A stretch of DNA of 64,000 bases from Ptiloglossa arizonensis (lineage: Eukaryota; Arthropoda; Insecta; Hymenoptera; Colletidae), in assembly GCF_051014685.1 (NCBI RefSeq), contig NW_027478438.1:1240001-1304000 (forward strand). The letters run 5' to 3'. This document shows, in pieces, positions 10,039 through 22,020 of this stretch. The notes beneath the pieces are model-generated. The model was not told where the DNA came from, searched no databases, and saw nothing but the letters and a program-made list of their open reading frames with translations. Positions within the stretch are counted from its first letter, which is position 1; each line of letters starts with the position of its first letter. A program made the position numbers and the translations under genes.

Positions 10039-11406
10039 TTACCTGGTCTCTCGGGATCCCATTGCTCTGGTTGCGAAAGTGTGCAGTAGGTGATATGTGT
10101 CCTTACGCGTCAGTTCCGGCAGTGTGCAGGGCCATTGGATGTTGGCCCGGGTAACGTTTTCTCTCAGAGTGTTTCGTTCCTCGTCGTGGTTGGGGCAGTT
10201 GAAGATGATGTGTTTTATTGTATCTCTTTGACCACAGCTGCATATATCGTCGTCGGAGATGCCGAGTTTGTGTAGTTTTTCTTTTATCTTACCGTGCCCG
10301 GTCAGGAGTTGCATGGTATAGAAGTTTGGCTGTATCCACGTTGCCTTTGTTCTTTCCTGTACGTCGTCGAAGAACTCGAATGTACTTCTTCCTTTAGTTG
10401 TGTGTTTCCAATTTGTCTGCCATGTGTCAATGGTTTGTGCTTTTATTTGTGCCTTTATTCGCTTGATTCTTGCTTTATCCGGTTCGCCTTCCAATGGTGT
10501 GAAATGGAGTTGTCCTATTTTAAATTCTTCGTTGTGTCTGAGGTGATACAACGCTTTCCTTTCGGTGAGGAGTAGTTCTATTGGGGTGACTCCTGCGAGT
10601 AGGGTAAGGGCATCCGTTGATACGGTTCTATATGCTTTTGTGGCTCGTAAGAGGGCTTGCCTTTGTGCCTGTTTTAATTTCTTAATGCGCCACGTGTTTA
10701 TGCGATCGCTCCATCCCGCTGCGGCGTATGTGATTATTGGTTCGAAAATTCCTTTGTATAGTGTTAACATGCACTTGTAGTTTAGTCCCCACTGGGCCTT
10801 CGCCACGTGTGCAAGTTTGTTGAACACTTTTTTACTTTTCTCAGTTATATGGTGAACGTGAGGTGTTATGTTCAGCCTCGTTCCGATGTGGACTCCCAGA
10901 TACTTGGCAACTGCTGGCATTCTCAGGGATTTTTGTTCTATCCTGACTGTGGGTGGTCGTCTAATGTCCAAAAAGCCTTTAAGGAGGAGCATTTCGGATT
11001 TTGTTTGTGACAGCTGGAGTTTGTGTTTTTTACACCACTCGACGATGGCTTGTGTGACACTGTTTGCTTTTTCTTCTATTGTTTTTCTGGCGTTTCCTGA
11101 TACCAGGACCAGTAGATCGTCGGCGTAGGCTATGGGTTCGTGTCCGAGGCAATTGATGTTGCTGATGATTTCGTCAAAGATCAGGTTCCAGAAGTTTGGG
11201 CCGAGTATGGAGCCCTGAGGGCATCCTTTGGTGACTTTCATTTCAGCAGAAGTATAGTTATTTGTTATTTTAACGGTTCTTCGCGCGAGGTAGTCCTTTA
11301 TCAGTAGGTACAGATTCCTAGGGCATTCCCGGAGTTTTAGATTTGACAGTATGCTTGGCCACCATACGTTGTCAAAGGCGCTCGAGATGTCAAATAGTAG
11401 GGAGTA
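10039..11406 (-). pseudogene. Reverse transcriptase (ORF2 C-terminal fragment), R1-like
   Basis: The reading frame is open from the junction at 11406 to a TAA at 10039-10041, about 455 codons with no internal stop or frameshift. The first in-frame ATG (11241) lies inside the RT domain, so it is not a genuine start. Upstream of it the frame encodes YSLLFDISSAFDNVWWP, the RT block with the catalytic aspartate. Counting from that ATG, GCPQGS is at residues 6-11 and the catalytic YADD at 39-42. A thumb region follows with TYAAAGW at 171-177, and a zinc-knuckle-like cluster has C334, C336, H344 and C349. The protein would normally copy element RNA at a nicked chromosomal target. Here the endonuclease, ORF1 and N-terminal RT are absent, so the copy is dead on arrival; the intact frame suggests a fairly recent insertion. 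Plus-strand frames over the same span are shadows. Confidence 0.92.
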
Positions 11407-12110
11407 ATGGGAGTTTGAAGTTACGGAATGGTTGAGAAACCATCAAAATTTTCGCAAGTCTGGTACTCGAACCAATAACTACAATGGCCCAGGGGAAAAC
11501 ACACATACCCTTGTAATTGGGAGAGTTTCTACTTTCAGATGCAACAGGAATTTCTCGAGTTCGTCAATCCGTGGGCGAGATATGGAAGTGTGAAGTTAAG
11601 GAATGGTTGAGAAACCATCAAAATTTTCACAAGTCTGATAATCAAAACCAATTGCTGGAATGGTCCAGGCGTAAAGTACACACACCATTGTAACCGGGCG
11701 TGTTTCTACTTTCAGAAGCAACAGGAATTTCTCGAGTTCGTCAACCCGTTCGCGAGATATGGGAGTTTGAAGTTACGGAATGGTTGAGAAACCATCAAAA
11801 TTTTCGCAAGTCTGATAGTCGAAACCAATAACTGGAATGGCCTAGGGGAAAAGTACACACACCATTGTAATCGGGCGAGTTCCTGCTTTCAGATTCAACA
11901 GGAATTTCTCGAGTTCGGCAATCCGTTCGCGAGATATGGAAGTGTGAAGTTACGGAATGCTCGAGAAACCATCAAAATTTTCGAACGTCTGATACTCGAA
12001 ACCAATAACTGGAATGGTCTAGGGGTAAAGTACACACACCATTGTAATCGGGCGTGTTTCTACTTTCAGATGCAACAGGAATTTCTCGAGTTCGGCAAAC
12101 AGTTCGCGAG
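11407..12110 (+). repeat. Satellite block continuing the left-edge subfamily after the insertion
   Basis: The monomers just right of the retrotransposon share rare variants with those on its left, such as CTCGAACCAATAACTACAA (one A short; also near 8036 and 8752), CCCAGGGG and CCCTTGTAATTGGGAG. The element therefore inserted into an already formed block rather than marking a boundary between two arrays. Confidence 0.75.
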
Positions 12111-15100
12111 ATATGGGTGTTTGAAGTTAAGGAATATTTGAGAAACCATCAAAATTTTCGGAATCTGATAATCGAAACCAATAACTACTATGGTCTAGGG
12201 CAAAAATACACATACCGTTGTAATCGGGCAAGTTTCTACTTTCAGATGCAACAGGAATTTCTCGAGTTCGTCAATCCGTTCGCGAGATATGGGAGTTTGT
12301 AATTAAGGAATGGTTGAGAAACCATCAATATTTTCGCAAGTCTGATACTCGAAACCAATAATTAGAATGGCCTAGGGGAATAGTACGCACACCTTTGTAA
12401 TCGGGCATGTTTCTACTTTCAGATGCAACAGGAATGTCTCGAGTTCGTCAATCCTTTCGCGAGATATGGGAGTTTGAAATTAAGGAATGGTTGAGAAACC
12501 GTCAAAATTTGCGGAATCTGATACTCGAAACCAATAACTACTATGCTCTAGGGCACAAATACACATACCATTGTAATCGTGCGAGTTTCTATTTTCAGAT
12601 GCAACAGGAAATTCTCGAGTTCGTCAATCCGTTCGCAAGATATGGGAGTTCGAAGTTAAGGAATGGTTGAGAAACCATTAAAATTTTCGCAAGTCTGATA
12701 CTCGAAACCAATAACTACAATGGCCTAGGGGAAAAATACACATACCGTTGTAATCGGGCGAGTTTCTGCTTTCAGATGCGTCAGGAATTTCTCGAGTTCG
12801 ACAATCCGTTCGCAAAATATCGGAGTTTGAAGTTAAGGAATGGTTGAGAAACCATCAAAATATTCGCAAGTCTGATAGTCGAAACCAATAACTGGAATTG
12901 CCTAGGGGAAAAGTACACACAACATTGTAATCGGGCGAGTTTCTGCCTTCAGATGCAACAGGAATTTCTCCAGTTCGTCAATCCGTTCGCGAGATATGGG
13001 AGTTTGAAATTAAGGAATGGTTGAGAAACCATCAAAATTTGCGGAATCTGATACTCGAAACCAATAACTGCTATGGTCTAGGGCAAAAATACACATACCG
13101 TTGTAATCGGGCGAGTTTCTGCTTTCAGATTCAACAGGAATTACTCGCGTTCGTCAATCCGTTCGCGAGATATGGGTGTTTGAAGTTAAGGAATATTTGA
13201 GAAACCATCAAAATTTTCGGAATCTGATAATCGAAACCAATAACTACTATGGTCTAGGGCAAAAATACACATACCGTTGTAATCGGGCGAGTTTCATCTT
13301 TCAGATGCAACAGGAATTTCTCGAGTTCGTCAATCCGTTCGCGAGATATGGGAGTTTGAAGATAAGGAATGGTTGAGAAACCATCAAAATTTTCGCAAGT
13401 CTGATACTCGAAACCAATAACTGGAACGGCCTAGGGGAAAAGTACACACACCATTGTAATCGGGCGAGTTCCTGCTTTCAGATTCAACAGGAATTTCTCG
13501 AGTTCGTCAATCCTTACGCGAGATATGGGAGTTTGAAGTTAAGGAATGATTGAGAAGCCATAAAAATTTGCGGAATCTGATACTCGAACCCAATAACTGG
13601 AATGGCCTAGGGGAAAAGTACACATACCGCTGTAATCGGGCGAGTTTCTGCTTTCAGATTCAACAGGAATTACTCGAGTTCGTCAATCCGTTCGCGAGGT
13701 ATGGGAGTTTGAAGTTAAGTAATGGTTGAGAAACCATCAAAATTTTCGCAAGTCTGATACTCGAAACCAATAACTACAATGGCCTAGGGGAAAAATACAC
13801 ATACCGTTGTAATCGGGCGAGTTTCTGCTTTCAGATGCGTCAGGAATTTCTCGAGTTCGACAATCCGTTCGCAAAATATCGGAGTTTGAAGTTAAGGAAT
13901 GGTTGAGAAACCATCAAAATATTCGCAAGTCTGATAGTCGAAACCAATAACTGGAATGGCCTAGGGGAAAAGTACACACAACATTGTAATCGGGCGAGTT
14001 TCTGCCTTCAGATGCAACAGGAATTTCTCCAGTTCGTCAATCCGTTCGCGAGATATGGGAGTTTGAAATTAAGGAATGGTTGAGAAACCATCAAAATTTG
14101 CGGAATCTGATACTCGAAACCAATAACTACTATGGCCTAGGGGAAAAGTACACATACCGTTGTAATCGGGCGAGTTTCTGCTTTCAGATTCAACAGGAAT
14201 TACTCGCGTTCGTCAATTCGTTCGCGAGATATGGGTGTTTGAAGTTAAGGAATATTTGAGAAACCATCAAAATTTTCGGAATCTGATAATCGAAACCAAT
14301 AACTACTATGGTCTAGGGCAAAAATACACATACCGCTGTAATCGGGCGAGTTTCTGCTTTCAGATTCAACAGGAATTACTCGAGTTCGTCAATCCGTTCG
14401 CGAGGTATGGGAGTTTGAAGTTAAGGAATGGTTGAGAAACCATCAAAATTTTCGCAAGTCTGATACTCGAAACCAATAACTACAATGGCCTAGGGGAAAA
14501 ATACACATACCGTTGTAATCGGGCAAGTTTCTACTTTCAGATGCAACAGGAATTTCTCGAGTTCGTCAATCCGTTCGCGAGATATGGGAGTTTGAAGTTG
14601 AGTAATGGATGAGAGACCATTAAAATTTTCGCGAGTCTGATACTCGAAACCAATAACTGGAATTCCCTAGGGGAAAAGTACACACACCGTTGTTATCGGG
14701 CGAGTTTCTACTTTCAGATGCAACAGGAATTTCTCGAATTCGACAATCGGTTCGCGAGATATGGGAGTTTGAAGTTAAGGAATGGTTGAGAGACCATTAA
14801 AATTTTCGCAAGTCTGATACACGAAACCAATAACTGGAATGGCCTAGGGGAAAAGTACAGACACCGTTGTAATCGGGCGAGTTTCTGCTTCCAGATTCAA
14901 CAGGAATTACTCGCGTTCGTCAATCCGTTCGCGAGATATGGGTGTTTGAAGTTAAGGAATATTTGAGAAACCATCAAAATTTTCGGAATCTGATAATCGA
15001 AACCAATAACTACTATGGTCTAGGGCAAAAATACACATACCGTTGTAATCGGGCAAGTTTCTACTTTCAGATGCAACAGGAATTTCTCGAGTTCGTCAAT

Positions 15101-16445
15101 CCGTTCGCGAGATATGGGAGTTTGTAATTAAGGAATGGTTGAGAAACCATCAATATTTTCGCAAGTCTGATACTCGAAACCAATAATTAGAATGGCCTAG
15201 GGGAAAAGTACGCACACCTTTGTAATCGGGCAAGTTTCTACTTTCAGATGCAACAGGAATTTCTCGAGTTCGTCAATCCTTTCGCGAGATATGGGAGTTT
15301 GAAATTAAGGAATGGTTGAGAAACCGTCAAAATTTGCGGAATCTGATACTCGAAACCAATAACTACTATGCTCTAGGGCACAAATACACATACCATTGTA
15401 ATCGTGCGAGTTTCTATTTTCAGATGCAACAGGAAATTCTCGAGTTCGTCAATCCGTTCGCAAGATATGGGAGTTCGAAGTTAAGGAATGGTTGAGAAAC
15501 CATTAAAATTTTCGCAAGTCTGATACTCGAAACCAATAACTACAATGGCCTAGGGGAAAAATACACATACCGTTGTAATCGGGCGAGTTTCTGCTTTCAG
15601 ATGCGTCAGGAATTTCTCGAGTTCGACAATCCGTTCGCAAAATATCGGAGTTTGAAGTTAAGGAATGGTTGAGAAACCATCAAAATATTCGCAAGTCTGA
15701 TAGTCGAAACAAATAACTGGAATGGCCTAGGGGAAAAGTACACACAACATTGTAATCGGGCGAGTTTCTGCCTTCAGATGCAACAGGAATTTCTCCAGTT
15801 CGTCAATCCGTTCGCGAGATATGGGAGTTTGAAATTAAGGAATGGTTGAGAAACCATCAAAATTTGCGGAATCTGATACTCGAAACCAATAACTGCTATG
15901 GTCTAGGGCAAAAATACACATACCGTTGTAATCGGGCGAGTTTCTGCTTTCAGATTCAACAGGAATTACTCGCGTTCGTCAATCCGTTCGCGAGATATGG
16001 GTGTTTGAAGTTAAGGAATATTTGAGAAACCATCAAAATTTTCGGAATCTGATAATCGAAACCAATAACTACTATGGTCTAGGGCAAAAATACACATACC
16101 GTTGTAATCGGGCGAGTTTCATCTTTCAGATGCAACAGGAATTTCTCGAGTTCGTCAATCCGTTCGCGAGATATGGGAGTTTGAAGATAAGGAATGGTTG
16201 AGAAACCATCAAAATTTTCGCAAGTCTGATACTCGAAACCAATAACTGGAACGGCCTAGGGGAAAAGTACACACGCCATTGTAATCGGGCGAGTTCCTGC
16301 TTTCAGATTCAACAGGAATTTCTCGAGTTCGTCAATCCTTACGCGAGATATGGGAGTTTGAAGTTAAGGAATGATTGAGAAGCCATAAAAATTTGCGGAA
16401 TCTGATACTCGAACCCAATAACTGGAATGGCCTAGGGGAAAAGTA
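12110..16445 (+). repeat. 16-monomer (2,825-bp) tandem duplication in the satellite
   Basis: The sequence at about 12110-13615 recurs at about 14935-16440 with a constant offset of 2,825 bp. For example, the marker CTATGCTCTAGGGCAC is at 12541 and 15366. Copies separate at about 13618/16445 (TACACATACCGCTG against TACGCACACCGTTG). The start (ATATGGGTGTTTGAAG near 12110 and 14938) falls at the same monomer phase in both copies. Confidence 0.75.
15039..15053 (+). other. Example of the CENP-B-box-like segment of the monomer
   Basis: ACCGTTGTAATCGGG aligns with the CENP-B box pattern TTCGNNNNANNCGGG at seven of the nine essential positions (the first two T's are A and C here). The same segment occurs in most monomers with ATACACATACCG; monomers with ACCATTG match at six. 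It is reported once as an example; binding is not implied. Confidence 0.3.
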
Positions 16446-18000
16446 CGCACACCGTTGTAACCGGGCAAGTTTCTCCTTTCGGATGCAACAGGAATTTCTC
16501 GAGTTCGTCAATCCTTACGCGAGATATGGGAGTTTGAAGTTAAGGAATGATTGAGAAGCCATAAAAATTTGCGGAATCTGATACTCGAAACCAATAACTG
16601 GAATGGCCTAGGGGAAAAGTACGCACACCTTTGTAATCGGGCAAGTTTCTACTTTCAGATGCAACAGGAATTTCTCGAGTTCGTCAATCCTTTCGCGAGA
16701 TATGGGAGTTTGAAATTAAGGAATGGTTGAGAAACCGTCAAAATTTGCGGAATCTGATACTCGAAACCAATAACTACTATGCTCTAGGGCACAAATACAC
16801 ATACCATTGTAATCGTGCGAGTTTCTATTTTCAGATGCAACAGGAAATTCTCGAGTTCGTCAATCCGTTCGCAAGATATGGGAGTTCGAAGTTAAGGAAT
16901 GGTTGAGAAACCATTAAAATTTTCGCAAGTCTGATACTCGAAACCAATAACTACAATGGCCTAGGGGAAAAATACACATACCGTTGTAATCGGGCGAGTT
17001 TCTGCTTTCAGATGCGTCAGGAATTTCTCGAGTTCGACAATCCGTTCGCAAAATATCGGAGTTTGAAGTTAAGGAATGGTTGAGAAACCATCAAAATATT
17101 CGCAAGTCTGATAGTCGAAACAAATAACTGGAATGGCCTAGGGGAAAAGTACACACAACATTGTAATCGGGCGAGTTTCTGCCTTCAGATGCAACAGGAA
17201 TTTCTCCAGTTCGTCAATCCGTTCGCGAGATATGGGAGTTTGAAATTAAGGAATGGTTGAGAAACCATCAAAATTTGCGGAATCTGATACTCGAAACCAA
17301 TAACTGCTATGGTCTAGGGCAAAAATACACATACCGTTGTAATCGGGCGAGTTTCTGCTTTCAGATTCAACAGGAATTACTCGCGTTCGTCAATCCGTTC
17401 GCGAGATATGGGTGTTTGAAGTTAAGGAATATTTGAGAAACCATCAAAATTTTCGGAATCTGATAATCGAAACCAATAACTACTATGGTCTAGGGCAAAA
17501 ATACACATACCGTTGTAATCGGGCGAGTTTCATCTTTCAGATGCAACAGGAATTTCTCGAGTTCGTCAATCCGTTCGCGAGATATGGCAGTTTGAAGATA
17601 AGGAATGGTTGAGAAACCATCAAAATTTTCGCAAGTCTGATACTCGAAACCAATAACTGGAACGGCCTAGGGGAAAAGTACACACGCCATTGTAATCGGG
17701 CGAGTTCCTGCTTTCAGATTCAACAGGAATTTCTCGAGTTCGTCAATCCTTACGCGAGATATGGGAGTTTGAAGTTAAGGAATGATTGAGAAGCCATAAA
17801 AATTTGCGGAATCTGATACTCGAACCCAATAACTGGAATGGCCTAGGGGAAAAGTACGCACACCGTTGTAACCGGGCAAGTTTCTCCTTTCGGATGCAAC
17901 AGGAATTTCTCGAGTTCGTCAATCCTTACGCGAGATATGGGAGTTTGAAGTTAAGGAATGATTGAGAAGCCATAAAAATTTGCGGAATCTGATACTCGAA
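15210..18000 (+). repeat. 8-monomer (1,411-bp) tandem duplication
   Basis: CGCACACCTT is at 15211 and 16622, the CTATGCTCTAGGGCAC marker at 15366 and 16777, and an ATATTTGAG monomer at 16001 and 17412, all 1,411 bp apart. The two copies are directly adjacent (about 15210-16620 and 16620-18000). Few differences are visible, which points to a recent event. A single monomer type with CCTTACGCGAG is then further repeated at about 17.86 and 18.03 kb. Confidence 0.8.
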
Positions 18001-21000
18001 ACCAATAACTGGAATGGCCTAGGGGAAAAGTACGCACACCGTTGTAATCGGGCAAGTTTCTCCTTTCGGATGCAACAGGAATTTCTCGAGTTCGTCAATC
18101 CTTACGCGAGATATGGGAGTTTGAAGTTAAGGAATGATTGAGAAGCCATAAAAATTTGCGGAATCTGATACTCGAAATCAATAACTACTATGGTCTAGGA
18201 CAAAAATACACATACCGCTGTAATCGGGCGAGTTTCTGCTTTCAGATTCAACAGGAATTACTCGAGTTCGTCAATCCGTTCGCGAGGTATGGGAGTTTGA
18301 AGTTAAGGAATGGTTGAGAAACCATCAAAATTTTCGAGAGTCTGATACTCGAAACCAATAACTGGAATGGCCTAGGGGAAAAGTACGCACACCGTTGTAA
18401 TCGGGCAATTTTCTCCTTTCAGGTGCAACATGAATTTCTCGAGTTCGTCAATCCTTACGCGAGATTTGGGAGTTTGAAGTTAAGGAATGGTTGAGAAACC
18501 ATAAAAATTTGCGGAATCTGATACTCGAAACCAATAACTAGAATGGCCTAGGGGAAAAGTACACACACCATTGTAATCGGGGAGATTCTACTTCCAGATG
18601 CAACAGGAATTTCTCGAGTTCGTCAATCCGTTCGCGAGATATGGGAGTTTGAAGTTGAGTAATGGATGAGAGACCATTAAAATTTTCGCGAGTCTGATAC
18701 TCGAAACCAATAACTGGAATTCCCTAGGAAAATTACACACACACTTGTTATCGGGCGAGTTTCTACTTTCAGATGCAACAGGAATTTCTCGAATTCGACA
18801 ATCGGTTCGCGAGATATGGGAGTTTGAAGTTAAGGACTGGTTGAGAGACCATTAAAATTTTCGCAAGTCTGATACACGAAACCAATAACTGGAATGGCCT
18901 AGGGGAAAAGTACAGACACCGTTGTAATCGGGCGAGTTTCTGCTTCCAGATTCAACAGGAATTACTCGCGTTCGTCAATCCGTTCGCGAGATATGGGTGT
19001 TTGAAGTTAAGGAATATTTGAGAAACCATCAAAATTTTCGGAATCTGATAATCGAAACCAATAACTACTATGGTCTAGGGCAAAAATACACATACCGTTG
19101 TAATCGGGCGAGTTTCTGCTTCCAGATTCAACAGGAATTTTTCGAGTTCGTCAATCCGTTCGCGAGATATGGGGGTTGGAAGTAAAGGAATGGTTGAGAA
19201 ACCATCAAAATATTCGCAAGTCTGATACTCGAAACCAATAACTGGAATGGCCTAGGGGAAAAGTACACACACCGTTGTAATCGGGCGAGTTTCTGACTTC
19301 AGATGCAACAGGAACTTCTCGAGTTCGTCAATGCGTTCGCGAGATATGGGAGTTGGAAATTAAGGAATGGTTGAGAAATCATCAAAATTTTCGCATGTCT
19401 GATACTCGAAACCAATAACTCGAATGGCCTAGGGGAAAAGCACACACACCGTTGTAATCGGGCGAGTTTCTACTTTCAGACGCAACAGGAATTTCTCGAT
19501 TTCGTCAATCCTTTCGCGAGATATGGGTGTTTGAAGTTAAGGAATATTTGAGAAACCATCAAAATTTTCGGAATCTGATAATCGAAACCAATAACTACTA
19601 TGGTCTAGGGCAAAAATACACATACCGTTGTAATCGTGCGAGTTTCATCTTTCAGATGCAACAGGAATTTCTCGAGTTCGTCAATCCGTTCGCGAGATAT
19701 GGGAGTTTGAAGATAGGGAATGGTTGAGAAGCCATAAAAATTTGCGGAATCTGATACTCGAACCCAATAACTGGAATGGCCTAGGGGAAAAGTACGCACA
19801 CCGTTGTAATCGGGCAAGTTTCTCCTTTCGGATGCAACAGGAATTTCTCGAGTTCGTCAATCCTTACGCGAGATATGGGAGTTTGAAGTTAAGGAATGAT
19901 TGAGAAGCCATAAAAATTTGCGAAATCTGATACTCGAAATCAATAACTACTATGGTCTAGGGCAAAAATACACATACCGCTGTAATCGGGCGAGTTTCTG
20001 CTTTCAGATTCAACAGGAATTACTCGAGTTCGTCAATCCGTTCGCGAGGTATGGGAGTTTGAAGTTAAGGAATGGTTGAGAAACCATCAAAATTTTCGCA
20101 AGTCTGATACTCGAAACCAATAACTACAATGGCCTAGGGGAAAAATACACATACCGTTGTAATCGGGCGAGTTTCTGCTTTCAGATGCGTCAGGAATTTC
20201 TCGAGTTCGACAATCCGTTCGCAAAATATCGGAGTTTGAAGTTAAGGAATGGTTGAGAAACCATCAAAATATTCGCAAGTCTGATAGTCGAAACCAATAA
20301 CTGGAATGGCCTAGGGGAAAAGTACACACAACATTGTAATCGGGCGAGTTTCTGCCTTCAGATGCAACAGGAATTTCTCCAGTTCGTCAATCCGTTCGCG
20401 AGATATGGGAGTTTGAAATTAAGGAATGGTTGAGAAACCATCAAAATTTGCGGAATCTGATACTCGAAACCAATAACTACTATGGCCTAGGGGAAAAGTA
20501 CACATACCGTTGTAATCGGGCGAGTTTCTGCTTTCAGATTCAACAGGAATTACTCGCGTTCGTCAATTCGTTCGCGAGATATGGGTGTTTGAAGTTAAGG
20601 AATATTTGAGAAACCATCAAAATTTTCGGAATCTGATAATCGAAACCAATAACTACTATGGTCTAGGGCAAAAATACACATACCGTTGTAATCGGGCAAG
20701 TTTCTACTTTCAGATGCAACAGGAATTTCTCGAGTTCGTCAATCCGTTCGCGAGATATGGGAGTTTGAAGTTGAGTAATGGATGAGAGACCATTAAAATT
20801 TTCGCGAGTCTGATACTCGAAACCAATAACTGGAATTCCCTAGGGGAAAAGTACACACACCGTTGTTATCGGGCGAGTTTCTACTTTCAGATGCAACAGG
20901 AATTTCTCGAATTCGACAATCGGTTCGCGAGATATGGGAGTTTGAAGTTAAGGAATGGTTGAGAGACCATTAAAATTTTCGCAAGTCTGATACACGAAAC

Positions 21001-22020
21001 CAATAACTGGAATGGCCTAGGGGAAAAGTACAGACACCGTTGTAATCGGGCGAGTTTCTGCTTCCAGATTCAACAGGAATTACTCGCGTCCGTCAATCCG
21101 TTCGCGAGATATGGGTGTTTGAAGTTAAGGAATATTTGAGAAACCATCAAAATTTTCGGAATCTGATAATCGAAACCAATAACTACTATGGTCTAGGGCA
21201 AAAATACACATACCGTTGTAATCGGGCAAGTTTCTACTTTCAGATGCAACAGGAATTTCTCGAGTTCGTCAAACCGTTCGCGAGATATGGGAGTTTGTAA
21301 TTAAGGAATGGTTGAGAAACCATCAATATTTTCGCAAGTCTGATACTCGAAACCAATAATTAGAATGGCCTAGGGGAAAAGTACGCACACCTTTGTAATC
21401 GGGCAAGTTTCTACTTTCAGATGCAACAGGAATTTCTCGAGTTCGTCAATCCTTTCGCGAGATATGGGAGTTTGAAATTAAGGAATGGTTGAGAAACCGT
21501 CAAAATTTGCGGAATCTGATACTCGAAACCAATAACTACTATGCTCTAGGGCACAAATACACATACCATTGTAATCGTGCGAGTTTCTATTTTCAGATGC
21601 AACAGGAAATTCTCGAGTTCGTCAATCCGTTCGCAAGATATGGGAGTTCGAAGTTAAGGAATGGTTGAGAAACCATTAAAATTTTCGCAAGTCTGATACT
21701 CGAAACCAATAACTACAATGGCCTAGGGGAAAAATACACATACCGTTGTAATCGGGCGAGTTTCTGCTTTCAGATGCGTCAGGAATTTCTCGAGTTCGAC
21801 AATCCGTTCGCAAAATATCGGAGTTTGAAGTTAAGGAATGGTTGAGAAACCATCAAAATATTCGCAAGTCTGATAGTCGAAACAAATAACTGGAATGGCC
21901 TAGGGGAAAAGTACACACAACATTGTAATCGGGCGAGTTTCTGCCTTCAGATGCAACAGGAATTTCTCCAGTTCGTCAATCCGTTCGCGAGATATGGGAG
22001 TTCGAAATTAAGGAATGGTT
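18000..22020 (+). repeat. Satellite block with copies of earlier and later modules
   Basis: About 18170-19185 matches about 22760-23770, 25570-26590 and 32630-33640 (module with CTAGGACAAAAATACACAT and CTGGTTGAGAGACC variants). About 20050-22010 matches about 13700-15830 at offsets of 6,350 then 6,173 bp, a one-monomer change. It therefore mixes blocks found on both sides. Confidence 0.65.

Larger units (their letters stand above)
9539..11406 (-). mobile_element. 5'-truncated R1-clade non-LTR retrotransposon
   Basis: Non-satellite sequence interrupts a monomer on both sides. Read on the minus strand it contains the second half of a non-LTR reverse transcriptase ORF (from within the RT palm to the stop at 10039) followed by about 500 bp of 3' UTR ending at 9539 without a poly(A) tail. 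It has no LTR, no RNase H and no upstream endonuclease or ORF1, consistent with the 5' truncation typical of target-primed insertion. The clade rests on AFDNVWWP, YADD and a C-terminal C-x-C..H..C knuckle. About 38 bp of the monomer is missing at the insertion site. Confidence 0.9.

Noticed and set aside
9665..11128. Plus-strand frames over the retrotransposon
   Set aside because: Shadows of the minus-strand reverse transcriptase and its GC-richer 3' UTR.
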